Source: Oxytricha trifallax (taxonomy: Eukaryota > Ciliophora > Spirotrichea > Sporadotrichida > Oxytrichidae). From it: DNA of 64,000 bases. The notes under the pieces were generated by a model, which searched no databases, was not told the origin of the DNA, and was given only the letters and a program-made list of their open reading frames with translations. Shown here piece by piece: positions 34,040 through 45,849 of the stretch (its first letter is position 1; each line of letters begins with the position of its first letter). The stretch is from contig ARYC01017318.1 of the NCBI GenBank assembly GCA_000711775.1, positions 51,375-115,374 of the forward strand, given 5' to 3'. The translations under genes and the position numbers were made by a program.

Positions 34040-36117
34040 AAATAATTAAAAATGAGAATAAAGAAATTACTTTCCAGATATATAACTACCGTCCTAAAAG
34101 TTCAAAGAAAGATGCGAACTATTACTCAATAATAAATAATTATTGCTTTAAAATAAAGGATATATTAAATTTTTTAATTCATTCTATTTCATAAATTAAA
34201 TAATAATTAATTTATTCATTTTAATTTATTCATTTTTAATGTTTATACATAATAAACCCAAGAGATATTGAAATTTGGCATAAGTATTTCGATAGTGTGG
34301 ATATGAACTTAAAAGCAACGTAATACAAAAAATAGTTAGAGAATATGCTAAATGATTGTTTCGATAAATTAGAGCCAGACTTGATACGTTCACAAAATAA
34401 TAAAAATATTGTAATTTGTTTCAAATATCGAATTGATATTTCACACACAAATATATTGCTTTGCATTTTTTATGTGAGGAAAGAAAAAAACATAAAAACC
34501 AAATTTATTACTACTAAATTTAAACAGATATAATCAATTAAATTTGATTAAAATTTGTTTCTATAATTTTTATTGAATAACTTTTGCAAAAATATTTTGT
34601 TGGATTTTTTTAGCTTATTTTTTTAAAAAAAAATTATTAAGAAATTTTATATTTATTAATATGTCATAATTTATTTGTTCATCATTTCTAAACTTATTTT
34701 TAATTTTTGAATCTAGTCAATAGCATTAATTAATTTAACCATATTTTTACAATGTATATTTTTACTTCATTAAAAGAATTCTTTTGAGTAATTTAAATGC
34801 ATTTTTATGGCTATTATTGAATTAGTTAATAATCTTACTTCTAAACTTTGAAATTTCAAATATCATTAAAATATAAATTTTATAAAATTTCTAAGCGACT
34901 CAAAATGGATAATGATATTATGGATTAGTTTAATTCTTAACTCGGTTATTCGTTATAATTCTCAAAAATAATTTTTTTAATAATTATTTTTCAATTATTT
35001 CAAAGCATAAATAATAATTTTAAAAATAAATAATTAATTATATTGTAAGTTAGTACTTGATTCAATTACTCAAATTCATTTATATCTAATAATTTTTTAA
35101 AGTCGCAAAGAAAAGTGTAATCTACACGACTAAAAAGAACAACCCCATAATCGATAAAACGCTTAAATTAGGAGGCGATGCAATGCTTTAAGATTGGACG
35201 CCAGAAGAAGCATTCAATATAATATTTTAACCAACATAGATAAAATAAATAAATTAATAAAGCCTTAATAAGTAAATAATTCATTATATTATTTATATTC
35301 TACTTTAATTATGTATGTATTATGGTTCTTCAGATCTCTGTTATTGGTAGGTATATAGAAAGGGATGGTTGATAAAATTGAAATCATAGTAAAGCAAAAA
35401 TACATTGAATACACTAATTTTTATAATATATCGATACTGTTAAATTAAATACCAAAATTCCTTAAATTTTGTAAACTCTTATAATTATTTGATTCTAAAA
35501 AGTTAATGATTATGTATTATTTTTATTCTTATATTTTAAAGTATATTTTTGCTTTACAAGAATATTACCAGAATTTATTTAATTAAAGACGGGAATTTAA
35601 TGGAATCAAACTAAATGTTAAATATATATATATATAGTTTTTATTTCTTTATTTGACCAATACTTGCTTAATGACTTTCCCAATTACTCGAAAAAGCCCG
35701 AGCTCCTTCTAACTTATTTACGAGCTGTAAGCCATCGCAAAAAACAGTCCAAAATAAGTGTTAGCAATAGCATTAAAATTCTTGATATGTACTTTGATCA
35801 GATTCTCTCTATTGATCATGCAGATGGCGCCTTGAGAAGGGCTTTATATACAATAGAGGACTAATTTTAAAAGAATTTTGCCTAACTATAATTATTTTAG
35901 TTCCATTAGTTTAAATATTTCTAATTGACTTGAATATTTTCATTGGATTTATTATTTGAAATTTAAGAATTACGATGAGTAGAGGGAAGAATTTAAGGCA
36001 TTTTTAGACAAACGTAGAGAGTGGTTGTATTAGGAAATGAGAGACGAAGAAATGGAAATGAAAAACGATGAGGAACTTGATACCAGTCTCAGATCCAAGC
36101 TTAGATCAGGTGTCTGA
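34040..36117 (+). CDS. Unrecognised gene (3' part), about five MDSs
   Basis: Segments: 34045-34165 (EITFQIYNYRPKSSKKDANY); 34245-34450 (NPRDIEIWHKYFDSVDMNLK, LENMLNDCFDKLEPDLIRSQ); 35098-35235 (SVIYTTKKNNPIIDKTLKLG, LQDWTPEEAFNI); 35655-35870 (LLNDFPNYSKKPELLLTYLR, SNSIKILDMYFDQILSIDHA); 35970-36117 (EQREEFKAFLDKRREWLYQE, ending LRSKLRSGV and TGA 36115-36117). Composition is strongly coding and charged, with the last segment a likely coiled coil. Pointers were not resolved. It could be the end of the gene that starts at 28985 or a separate gene. No family recognised. Confidence 0.6.
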
Positions 36118-36462
36118 AAAAACAAAAAGATGAAGAATTACACAAGAGTTTATATTTATTTTAATTAAAATACTTAGCTTAAACAATACTTATTTCTTTC
36201 AACTTTAAAATTAATTTCATATTTAGTAAGTAATCAAATTAAGCTACAATAATGCCTATTAAATATATGAATCTAGGACCTAATATGTTAATATAAATTA
36301 TATATTTCAATTGGAAATGTCAAAATAGATAAGAATTCGGTTTAAAAATATAAAAATTAATATTCTAACAAATTTTGAGTTGTTGTCCTGAATTTAAATC
36401 AATTTTAAAATTTTAACTTTTTAATTCATTGTAATTTATATATAATTGTACAGTGAGTTCTT

Positions 36463-36932
36463 GGGGGGGGGAAGTTTCCTGCACGCTTTAATTTTTTTAT
36501 GTTAAATTTAATAAATTTGACATAAATTAACAAAATTAATATTTTTTTACCCATTAAATATTAAGAGCATATCGCTCATCATTGAAGTAGTTAAAGAAAA
36601 TATAGTCTAACATTATAAAGGCATGGTAAGAACAAGAAAAATTCAATCAGAATTTCAATAAAAATTGGATAAAATATTTGGAATTACTATAACAGAACCT
36701 ATAAATATTAGATGAAAAATGTCAGAGTTGTTGGAATCTGAAGAGAGATATTGACTATTGATTAAAAAATTAAAGTATAATTAAATGTTGAAATTAGTCC
36801 TGAAGTTAGTTGATAGTTTTTATAAAGATTAATTTAATTAAAAAAATAAAAATTAAAAAAATTTAAAAGAGTGCAGGAAACTTCCCTAAAATTTTTTTTT
36901 TATCATAAACCGGTGCAGGAAACTTCCCCCCC
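36463..36932 (+). mobile_element. Element family B, copy 1 (470 bp, 8-bp target duplication)
   Basis: Terminal inverted repeats are G9 AAGTTTCCTGCAC on the left and GTGCAGGAAACTT C7 on the right. An exact 8-bp direct repeat, GAGTTCTT, flanks the element (36455-36462 and 36933-36940). A second copy of the end motif lies inside the right end (36871-36890). The interior is about 65-70% alike, by eye, with the copy at 48986 in reverse orientation, including a possible short reading frame (EFQQKLDKIFGITI, MSELLESEERY). An 8-bp duplication fits hAT, P or Merlin-type transposases; I cannot choose between them. Non-autonomous. Confidence 0.85.
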
Positions 36933-38164
36933 GAGTTCTTTGTTTAAAATAGTGAAAAGTTATAATAATTATTTTATAAAAAGAATTCTTACAAAACGGA
37001 GATAGACTAATTCATTTAAAAAGTAAAAATAAAACACAAAAATTAGAAAATTGCTAATCTTCTTAAGTAATATGTATAGCATTCTTAGAAAGTTAGTTGC
37101 CAAAATTAAATTTAAAAGCAGGTATATTCGAATAACTTGCTTCTTAAACATCAAATATAGATTCAATATATATATATATATATAAGTTATGAATTTTATG
37201 TGCCTTAAATTTTTCATAAATATATCAGGATTTTACCCAATAGTTAAGAGAAGCAATCAATAAAAATAAAAAAAACATTTTTATAAATTAAAATGTCACT
37301 ATTGTTAAAATAATTCATTTAGATTGATTAATAAAACAATCAATATTATCTTTTGATTAAAAATAAAATATATATTTTTATATTTTTTTCTAATAATTCG
37401 CAATTAATCCACATAATTCATCAAAACAGAATAGTATGGAACTTAATTAATTGCAAATATTTATAATCAGAATTAATTATGAATATTACTTGCAAAACTA
37501 AAGAATTAATATAAGTTTTATAAATATTGCTAAAATATTAAAATATACGATGTAAATCGACTTTAGTATTCCCTTAATAATGGGGTTGGAAAACATAAAC
37601 TCTCACTCAATTGTAAAAATGGTGAACCAAATTGTATCAATAAAATTTAAATAATAAGGAACAAAACATATAAATTAATAAATTATATTATTTATATCAT
37701 ATTCATTTCTTTAGTTTGAATAATATTTTATTATTAGATAAAAATTTAATACATAACTAAATAATATTCGATATACAATTAAAATGGCACTTTAATAAAA
37801 TAGTTTATAATAAATATATAAAAAGAATTTTAATTAAAAACCTTTCACTTTAAGTATTTAATCATAAGAATCCGTTTTTTTAAATTGTTTTTTTTATAAA
37901 AGTTCTTAATTTTTTTATTTAGTACTAATTTACTATAAATTATTATTCATTTATTTATATCTATAAATTTTATAATTAGCTGTTTTATATATATATATAA
38001 AATTCATATTTAAATTAAAAGTATAAGACCAAGATATTCTAAAACATTTTATAAATATTATGCAATTTTTTATTTTAATTAGAGATTAACTATACACCTA
38101 TTAAACTACCTTTGTATAAAAAAAGATTTTAAAATTATTTATGATTATATAAATTATTAATTTA
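36933..38164. other. AT-rich spacer
   Basis: No supported feature beyond TA dinucleotide runs (for example 37163-37182). Open frames here are Ile/Leu/Tyr/Phe-rich, as expected by chance. Confidence 0.45.
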
Positions 38165-39464
38165 TTGTATCAATAGATGCATATACTAGTGACCTCCTAG
38201 CAAGGGTGTTAATGCTTGGCTTCTCAGTGTGGGCAAACACTATCAACTATGTTTACACTGTTGGTATATTTAGACCCTCTGAGATACCTCCAGATGAAAG
38301 CATTCCTGAGGATGAAGACCCTATGATTTCTACTAAAACACTCAATTATTAGAAGAATTATTACTAATATAAGTTGCTTTTATTAATGCTGGTCTTAATA
38401 TTTATCTCATTTTTTTTAAATTATTAATCTAAAAATTAAGAGCATGAATTTTTCAATTAATTAAATTTATAAAACCCCATAGATCAATTAAGAAGCGAGG
38501 ATAGGAGTTAAGAACAATTAGATTAAAAATTAATTATAATTGGCTAATAATATAAATAATTAGGCTAAAATCAAATATACACAACCTGATTGGATTACTT
38601 TATAAGGACAATTAATCGAGCCAATAGTTTTAATAATTAGCCCAAACATTATAATTATACGCCAATAATATTTAATTCTTAATTTAATTGTTCTTAACCC
38701 CAATCTTCTTGTCTTAATTGATCTATGGAGTTTTACTACGTCAATATGATCAATTTTTTGGAGATAGAATTTTGTACAATTAATTGAGTAAAATTAGTGA
38801 CAATCCATCGCAATCTCAAATGTTTAAACTATGGAATATGAGACATTAGAGGAATCCCTTAGTTATGGGGTGGATAGACGACGTTTTAACTGCAGTGGCT
38901 CTCTGGGGAATACTCTAATTCTTCTATAATTAACTTAATTATGATTATTATCTTCAAATGCTTATATAATTCAAATGTATTTTATGAAATTTCCTATAAT
39001 TTCCTTTGTACAATCACTACTACAATGACAACAATTAAAATGATTTTAATTTTTATTGCAATTGCACTATTAGTTTAACAAAAAGCAACGCTGACGTAAT
39101 CTGGGCATGACTTTTACTAAATACAAATATCAAATTTATTTCAATTTCTATTTAATACAATAAATTATAGGGTATTTTGTCTATTAGAAGTTAAAATTAT
39201 TTTTACTCATTATTTTTATTAATTTGAGTTTTAGTGATTATAAAATGGATGTTTATCTTAAACTGCACTTTCTTTGGAGTTTTTCAACTATTCCCACTTG
39301 TCTTCGCAGTTGTATTAATTCTGAAGAATATGGACAGACTTGACTTCATTAATCCCTCGGGACTTATTTCAGAATTCTTTCTAAGTATGATGTACTATAT
39401 GGTTCCTAATCTAGGCCTCTCTTCTATATACTACACCACATATGTCCTTGACAAATTTATATGA
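38165..39464 (+). CDS. Multi-pass membrane protein, several MDSs
   Basis: Segments: 38170-38400 (DAYTSDLLARVLMLGFSVWA, then FRPSEIPPDESIPEDEDPM, then a hydrophobic stretch); 38570-38745 (QPDWITLQGQLIEPIVLIIS, NLIVLNPNLLVLIDLWSFTT); 38810-38995 (NPLVMGWIDDVLTAVALWGI); 39035-39115 (FNFYCNCTISLTKSNADVIW); 39230-39464 (WMFILNCTFFGVFQLFPLVF, MVPNLGLSSIYYTTYVLDKF, ending at TGA 39462-39464). At least four hydrophobic spans alternate with polar loops. Pointers were not resolved, and the start is missing or lies before 38165. It could be a transporter or channel; I do not recognise a family. Confidence 0.6.
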
Positions 39465-40328
39465 AAAATTTGAGACTCCTAAAAAGGAGACTCCAAAAAA
39501 TAACTTGAAATAAAAGGCTGAAATTAATATTTTCAGCTGAGATCCTAAGTAAAACAATATATTAATTAAAGAGGCATATAGTTTTACGCAAGTATAATTA
39601 TCGAATGTTAATGAAGAACTTATAAATTTAAAAATAAAAAGAAGCATCTGTAAAATATGCTATTAATATAAATTAATTATGCTTATATATAATTAATAGC
39701 AATTATTTTTTAATTACTAGAACTTCGATGTAATCCGAAATATTTAGGGTATTACATTTTATTAAAAAATTTGAATTAAAATAATAAAATTATAATTTTG
39801 ATTATATTATCATTAGCGATCCTAATATTAAATTTCTATATCTATTTCTTATATGATAAACTTCATTCAACTAAAATTAAAAAAAAATAGAATAAGCTTT
39901 CTCTCAAACAAATATATCTTCTTGGTCTGTAATTACTGTAACCCCTGTAATTTAAACAATATATTGCATTGTAAAAATAATTAATATGGAAATTTATAGT
40001 AAATAAAAAATATATTATATATCAATTATTTTACTTTTAAGAAAAGGTACAAATAATTAAATAAAAACTAGAGAGAGTAATTCATTTATAAATCAAATTA
40101 AATATAGTAATATTTATTAGTTATGATTGATTACAGTTTCATCAAATTCAATGTAATTATTTTGATATCATTGTTTATTATTATTATGTATACATAGGAA
40201 TATTAATATTTATGAAAAATAAACACAACTATCTCAATTATATAAAATCTTATCTTTGCTTTCTGATTATGAAATCGCTATTTTTATTCCTTTAATCTAT
40301 TATAATCAATCACAAAAGGCGCATTCAA

Positions 40329-40942
40329 TCAATCAAAAGCATCGCACATTTCTTTGATAAATGAAATTCCATAAGTAGTCATGACCAAAATCAAGAATAT
40401 TGTTAAGAAAATAAGTGCAGTTATTTTAAGAATTTTCACTCTATTTTTGTAGTCATTGTGCTCGTGCAAAGTTATGTAGCCTGGTGGAGGAGTTCGGTAT
40501 CTTTAATAATATTATCATTATTTTAGAAGAAGTTTACTTGAAATTATTCAATGTAATATATAAAATTAAAGGAAATACTTACTGGTAGCAATTTGTTGAG
40601 ATGTTTGTGATGTTAGGGTCTTGCAAGAATGAAGGCCCGTTATAAATTACTCCACCTTGATTGTTATTAAATTACTATTACTATTGAACTCCCTATTTAT
40701 AAAAAGTGGGTTAGAGCATTTAAAAGTAAGTAATCAGATTATACAATTTCATTAAAAAAGTTTAATTTTTTCAAGAGTTATATAATAAAACTTACATAAT
40801 AACTATTACCATCCTAGAAGTTTTATTATGTGAGGGGTTACTAGAGAGTAGGGTAGTACTATTACTGTTACAAAGATTTCTTTGAATTATTGTTGCTGCT
40901 AATAAATTGATTAGGATTAGCTGCTCTGCTTTCTAAGTTCAT
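40329..40942 (-). CDS. Single-pass membrane protein, Gln-rich N-terminus (142 aa)
   Basis: The start at 40942 gives MNLESRAANPNQFISSNNNS, followed by a Gln/Asn-rich cytosolic-type region. Two introns, with GTAAGT or GTAAGTATTT donors and TAG/AAG acceptors, lie at 40693-40795 (103 bp) and 40501-40582 (82 bp). Removing them leaves 429 nt, exactly 143 codons, ending in TGA at 40329-40331. The C-terminal exon reads RTPPPGYITLHEHNDYKNRV, then a transmembrane span (ITALIFLTIFLILVMTTYG) and a short tail. These interruptions could also be IESs, but the splice-like ends and absence of convincing pointers favour introns. The whole gene would then be one uninterrupted MDS. Tail-anchored topology is likely; the function is unknown. 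Confidence 0.82.
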
Positions 40943-41248
40943 TTTTTACTTATATTATTCTAATTACAATATATGTTTAAGATTTGCTTATTAATTTCAA
41001 TTAGAATCTGTTCTCATTAGAATAATTTTAAGACTAGGTTTTGAAAAAATATTTATATTAAATCACAAAAATATATCAAAAATAGATTCAGATTCTTTTT
41101 CATCAGAATACATCAACAATATAGGCTATCCTCTATTACCAATCATATCATCTATATCGTGATACAGAGGCAATTCTTTCTTCATCACATAATAATATTA
41201 TAATTAATAGAAACCTATATATTTTAGAGTGGATTCTAGAGTCCGTGG

Positions 41249-42645
41249 TCATGTACCTTCTAGAATGAACTGATGCTGTGAATATCGGCCATAAAGTAAG
41301 GCCTCTTTTATTCTCTAAAAATCAATCAATCAATCAATTAATAGTGCGTGGAAAATATTTATTAATTTAATTTCACATACTTTCTCTGAGTTAAATCATA
41401 AATTTGAAGGAAGTTCAAAGCATCCTAAAACATCAAATATCTATCTTTGTAAATTTTCACATTGGGTTTGATGTAGTTGTAGAATTTAACAATTTTTTAA
41501 GCGCTGCTATCACTTAATTAAGAAGGATAAATCAACTATCTATCAATTTTACTATCAATGGCTTCAAAAAACAGTATTTTTACTATAATTATTAAAAATA
41601 AAATTTGATAAGCTCATTAATAATATATCAAAATAAATTTATTATTAATAAATTAATAAATATTATTCAAAAAAGCAAAACATTCCGCTAGGATATTATT
41701 CATTTTTCACATTAATGTCGTAAAATACGGTAACTCTTTCTATGTGAAAGTTTTAGTAGCAAAATAGCATGTCAATACTATGAGATAATTTATATTCAAG
41801 ATTTTTGCGGAATAAGTTAAAAACTAAATACAAATTAATTAATAAAAATTTAAAAAAATGAAAAATTGTCTAATTAAAAGGTGCAGTGTCATTCAAAATT
41901 AATGCAAGCAACAAAAATCATATCTAACATTTTATTTTAACAGGACTTTTAACTGGTTTTAGACTGAAGGCGTCAACGAGGAGGTAGTTATTTGTGATGA
42001 GGACGATGAAGTTAAGGATGAAGATGATGAAGATAAGGATGAAAAAACTTTTTTAGATTACACTTACTATTGCTATTATTACTAATTTATTTTAATTTAC
42101 ATATCAGCTTATTTCACAAAAATCTTGATAAAATATTATATTGAAAATAGGAATAGCTAATTAATAAATTAATTATAAAGATTCAGTCTTGCTTGCATCA
42201 TTTTATATCATTGTGTGATTAATAACTTTGATATCTTTTAATAGTCCATGATACTTATGTTCTAGTGGAATTTTATTGAATTAATAATAATTAAGATGAT
42301 ATGTAAAAATTGATAATTCTTAAAGACTATTATGAATTTAAAATTGTAAACATAATAATTTTTATTGTATAATTTCAGCTACTTCATTTTCATCAACTAT
42401 GAACAATTGAGCGTCTTGATCAACATATTTTTATTTTCTTTACACATCCTTATTCATTTCCCTCTTCTCTATGTGAATTAAAGAGATTCTTTTCTGATAT
42501 TTTTTGGCTCTGATTTTATCCTTGACTAGCCAAATACATAATAATAAATATAATTTATTAAAATATGAACAATATTATAAATAATATATAAACATTCTTG
42601 CTTTACTTTAAATCTATCTTGATCTTTAAAACCAAATATATAAAT
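41249..42645 (-). CDS. Unrecognised gene, five or more MDSs
   Basis: Segments from the 5' side: 42640-42590 (FGFKDQDRFKVKQECL); 42540-42370 (KDKIRAKKYQKRISLIHIEK, YVDQDAQLFIVDENEVAEII); about 42080-41950, ambiguous (minus: Gln run then Ser/Thr-rich; plus: Asp/Glu/Lys-rich); 41815-41666 (LSHSIDMLFCYQNFHIERVT, KNEQYPSGMFCFFE); 41571-41382 (SAQKIVKFYNYIKPNVKIYK, RYLMFQDALNFLQIYDLTQR); 41316-41249 (KEALLYGRYSQHQFILEGT, TGA 41249-41251). Pointers TTTTTTGAA (41563-41571/41666-41674) and AGAGAA (41311-41316/41382-41387) restore frame exactly. No domain recognised. A further small frame at 41060-41190 (minus: KKELPLYHDIDDMIGN) may be a separate gene. Confidence 0.6.
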
Positions 42646-43693
42646 AAATATAAGAGACTGTATCAGAAATAATTTAAACTAAATATTTATTAATTAACTA
42701 CTATAAAAAAACAGCATTTTATATTTATTAATATAAATTACCATTATAAAATACAAAATCATTTTAGGTTTTATCGTAGAGCAGATAAAATTTATGATAT
42801 TATTTTTATCTAATATATTTATAATTAAATAAGGAAAAGATAAAGCTATTTGTTTCCTTTATCATCGATTATATCCAAAAACTAAAAACAATTATATATA
42901 AAATTCATTCTAAGCAATTGCATTTTATAATATTTTTGTATAAGAGTAGCTTCGCTAATTGTAACTTTTTTTTAATGAAACAGATTATTAGGACTATTTT
43001 TTAAAATATAGAATAAATTAGGTATAATAATAATTCTAAATCAGCTCATTTTCAAGTAAGTATACTAAACATATTTGATTATCACTGAATTTTGCCAATA
43101 ATAATAAAAAATAACAAAACCTTATTTTTTTCTTTTTTAACTATAAAATAAATTCATTCTAGATCTATAATTTTTTCATGATATTGTTTCAGATATTCAA
43201 ATAAAATTAATCATTATACATAATGTTGGATATACTGATATAATGAAATATTTACTATAAAATAAATAAAAATATATAAGTATTATCCATAAATAATTAA
43301 TTAAGTTAGATTAATTATTTATTGAAGATTAGGAAAGAAATATTATATTTTTCCTCAATTTTTTCTAAACTTTATGGTATTATTTTATCTTATATGAAAT
43401 ATTGACTCCAATCAAGCAAAAATATAGATATCATATATTTGTTGTTAATTTTATAAATATAAATAAGCGCATATTAAATTTTAATATATATTAATTAAAA
43501 CTAGTCGTTTTCAATTAAATCACACCAGAGATTAATACTCAAATTTTATACGCTGTGAATTTCTAGTTTGCTTTGAGTTTTATCAAATTTAAACTCATTT
43601 TAGTCTCTTAGCAGTTCTTCTTCATGTAATTATATTTTAATAAAATTAATTTTTTAATTAAATAATAATATATTAAATATAAATGACTTCATT
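42646..43693. other. AT-rich spacer before the second TBE
   Basis: No supported gene or repeat. The last three bases (ATT, 43691-43693) are the left copy of the TBE target duplication. Confidence 0.5.
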
Positions 43694-43832
43694 CAAAACC
43701 CCAAAACCCCTTAGTGAGGTTTATAAGTGCTTTGATTTGTAGGGTATAGTTGGGGTCTTATTGGGGTTAGTAGAGAAAGCGCAAGTTTTATGTGAATTTA
43801 ATGAATATTTAATGAGTATTAATGTGCTTAAA

Positions 43833-45283
43833 TCAAAAAAATTTTATCTGCTTATCTTTGTGGTATCTCTTGAACTTAGCTCTCTTTAATGTTTCAAGTA
43901 TATCTTCTAATGATGATCTTGGATATGCTGGAGCTCTTACTATGATCATCTCAACCATTTTCTTAATCTAAGTGCATACATCTTCTTGCTTTATATGTTT
44001 AACAGCCATGCTTATTGATTACTTTTCTTGCTTTGTTCCGAAGTACGACATACTTTCCATATCGCACTCTAAAATAATTGCTGCTACCGCCCAGACTATC
44101 CCACTAAACAGAGCCATTAGTCCACTTCTCTCTTATTGGGAAGTACCCAGGTGTGCCTAGCACTTTAGCTAAAGTCACTATTTCTTACCTTATTGCTCTA
44201 TTGAAATCAATGACTACTATTTCTAAAGGACAGAGATTTAGCATTACATTTTCTGGCTTCAAATCTCTATGAACATACCCTAGATCATGCAGCTCTTTCA
44301 CACCCTTGGTCATTTCCGTGAGTATCTCATTCAAGTCATCTGGGTATCTATTATGGTAGAGATAATCTCTTAGAGTCATTTCAAATTTCTTAAGTCGTAG
44401 TGCAATAAAACCATGTCCAAGAATAACTCCATCGAGTTTAAGCAAGTTCTTGCATTACCTTTTATGAGCCTCTCTTAGTATTATGTATTCATTGGCAAAC
44501 TCATTTTGATACTGCTCGTTCCTAATAAGATATTTGAAAGGATATACTTTATAAGCATACTCATCAACTACTATGAGTTTTGCCTTGTTAGGCACATCAA
44601 TATGTAAATAGTTGTCAATGCAAAAACTGAGATCTACTGCATTTAATGCAGGTATATACATAGCTCTCTCTTACAAGTATGCTATATATAATTCATTAGC
44701 TGGTTGGTTCATTGACTCAAAACGTTTCTGCTTCTTAAGTCTCTCTTCCTGCTCTCTTTTAAGACTCTACAGTATTGGACTTTCTCTTGGCTGGTATAAG
44801 TTTTTATGTTTCTTTATCTTGCATTAAAAACTCACTTAAATGATGTTTTTGCATGTGTCTTTTAACTTTAGCTGAGTGAGTGTAAGACTTCATGCAAGTC
44901 GTGCACTAATACCTGCCATCGACCTTTTCGTGCTTAAAATATATCTTAGCTCTCCCAGAGTGCATCTCTTTGATGTGCCTCTTCAAGCTCGAATCAGTTG
45001 AGAAGAAATTTTAGCATTCATCACATTAGAATTCTTTAATCTTTTCTAGTGGGAGATGTTCTTTTAACTCCTCAACATCTTCGATTAGCGTTTAAATACT
45101 TATCTCTGCTCTCTGCTTCCTGATATTTATTTCTAGAACAAACACCTCTGATTCAAACTCAAGAGCTTTAAGCTCTGGCTCCTTTTCAATGTATATGATC
45201 TCTGGCTTCTTAGTTTATCCAAAGTTTAGCTAAGATTATCCACTGCCAAGAGAGACTGCTTTGCGATTTAAGTTAGCCGCCAT
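43833..45283 (-). pseudogene. TBE zinc-finger/kinase protein (57-kDa type), two frameshifts
   Basis: From ATG 45283: MAANLNRKAVSLGSG, a charged region, then two C2H2-type units (FQCDECQNFFSTDSSLKRHI, RYQCTTCMKSYTHSAKVKRH). A protein-kinase domain follows: KVYPFK (candidate ATP-site Lys), NEYIILREA, catalytic loop GYVHRDLKPENVML, VIDFNRAIR, GTPGYFPIREKW and the AVAAIILECDM helix, ending RYHKDKQIKFF with TGA at 43833-43835. DFG is DFN here and in the copy at 26130, which could weaken Mg2+ binding or be a family trait. The frame shifts once near 44740-44800 and once near 44100 (one extra base in WDIWA). Fusion of zinc fingers with a kinase is the known third TBE protein; its role is unknown. Confidence 0.88.
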
Positions 45284-45339
45284 GTTTAAATTCAAATTTA
45301 AATTTCTATTATAAAGCTCTAATAACCTCTCTAGTTATA

Positions 45340-45840
45340 GTAACTTTGTATAGGAGTTGGTACTGCAACAACAATGGGTGATTCTTAGGCGTTAGACATC
45401 ATATTTATACTAAGTTTATAACTATAAATTTTCTAAATTCATGCTTAATATTTTTAATTTTGGTACCAACTTAGAAAAAATTGAGGTTGGTACTGGTACC
45501 AGTTAGGTTTTGAACCATATTGGAACTTTTCCATTAAAACCTCATTAGTTTAAAACTAGGTACTAATTAAGTTTTGGTACTATTAAATTAGTACCAATTG
45601 AAATTAAACGAATTTAGTACCAGTACTAATTAAATTTAAACAAATTTAGTACTAATTTAATGGAACTAAATTGATAAAAATGGAGCTCCATCTCTGAAGT
45701 TTGTTACAGCTTCTGCCAGCTTTCTCCACGTATCCTTACCAGGTTGACCTCCTATAAGATGCCCATATTTAATACTAAGATTTTTAACAGTAGGATCCAG
45801 AACTCTATATATTAAAATTTGAAATTCAATAACAAGAGAA
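45340..45840. repeat. Cluster of degenerate GGTACCA/TAGTACCA repeats between TBE genes
   Basis: From about 45355 to 45670, GGTAC/GTACC words recur (GGTACCAACT, GGTACTGGTACCAGTT, GGTACTAATT, TAGTACCAATTG, TAGTACCAGTACTAATT, TAGTACTAATT), many as near-palindromes in both orientations. From 45680 to 45820 the minus strand reads PTVKNLSIKYGHLIGGQPGK and TWRKLAEAVTNF, also partly present at 25725-25830 (GGTCAACC). That suggests a further short TBE-encoded peptide or an extra exon. The gap lies between the divergent 5' ends of the kinase and 22-kDa-type genes, where promoters are expected. Confidence 0.45.
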
Positions 45841-45849
45841 GGAACAAGG

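Noticed and set aside
41940..42060. Plus-strand Asp/Glu/Lys-rich peptide (DEDDEVKDEDDEDKDEK)
   Set aside because: The same bases read as Gln-run plus Ser/Thr-rich peptide on the minus strand, between minus-strand coding segments; strand unresolved, so no separate gene is called.
43694..43710. C4A4 repeats as a true chromosome telomere
   Set aside because: Only two repeat units, present at both ends of a 4.1-kb element with a target duplication and flanked by unrelated DNA; this is a transposon end.
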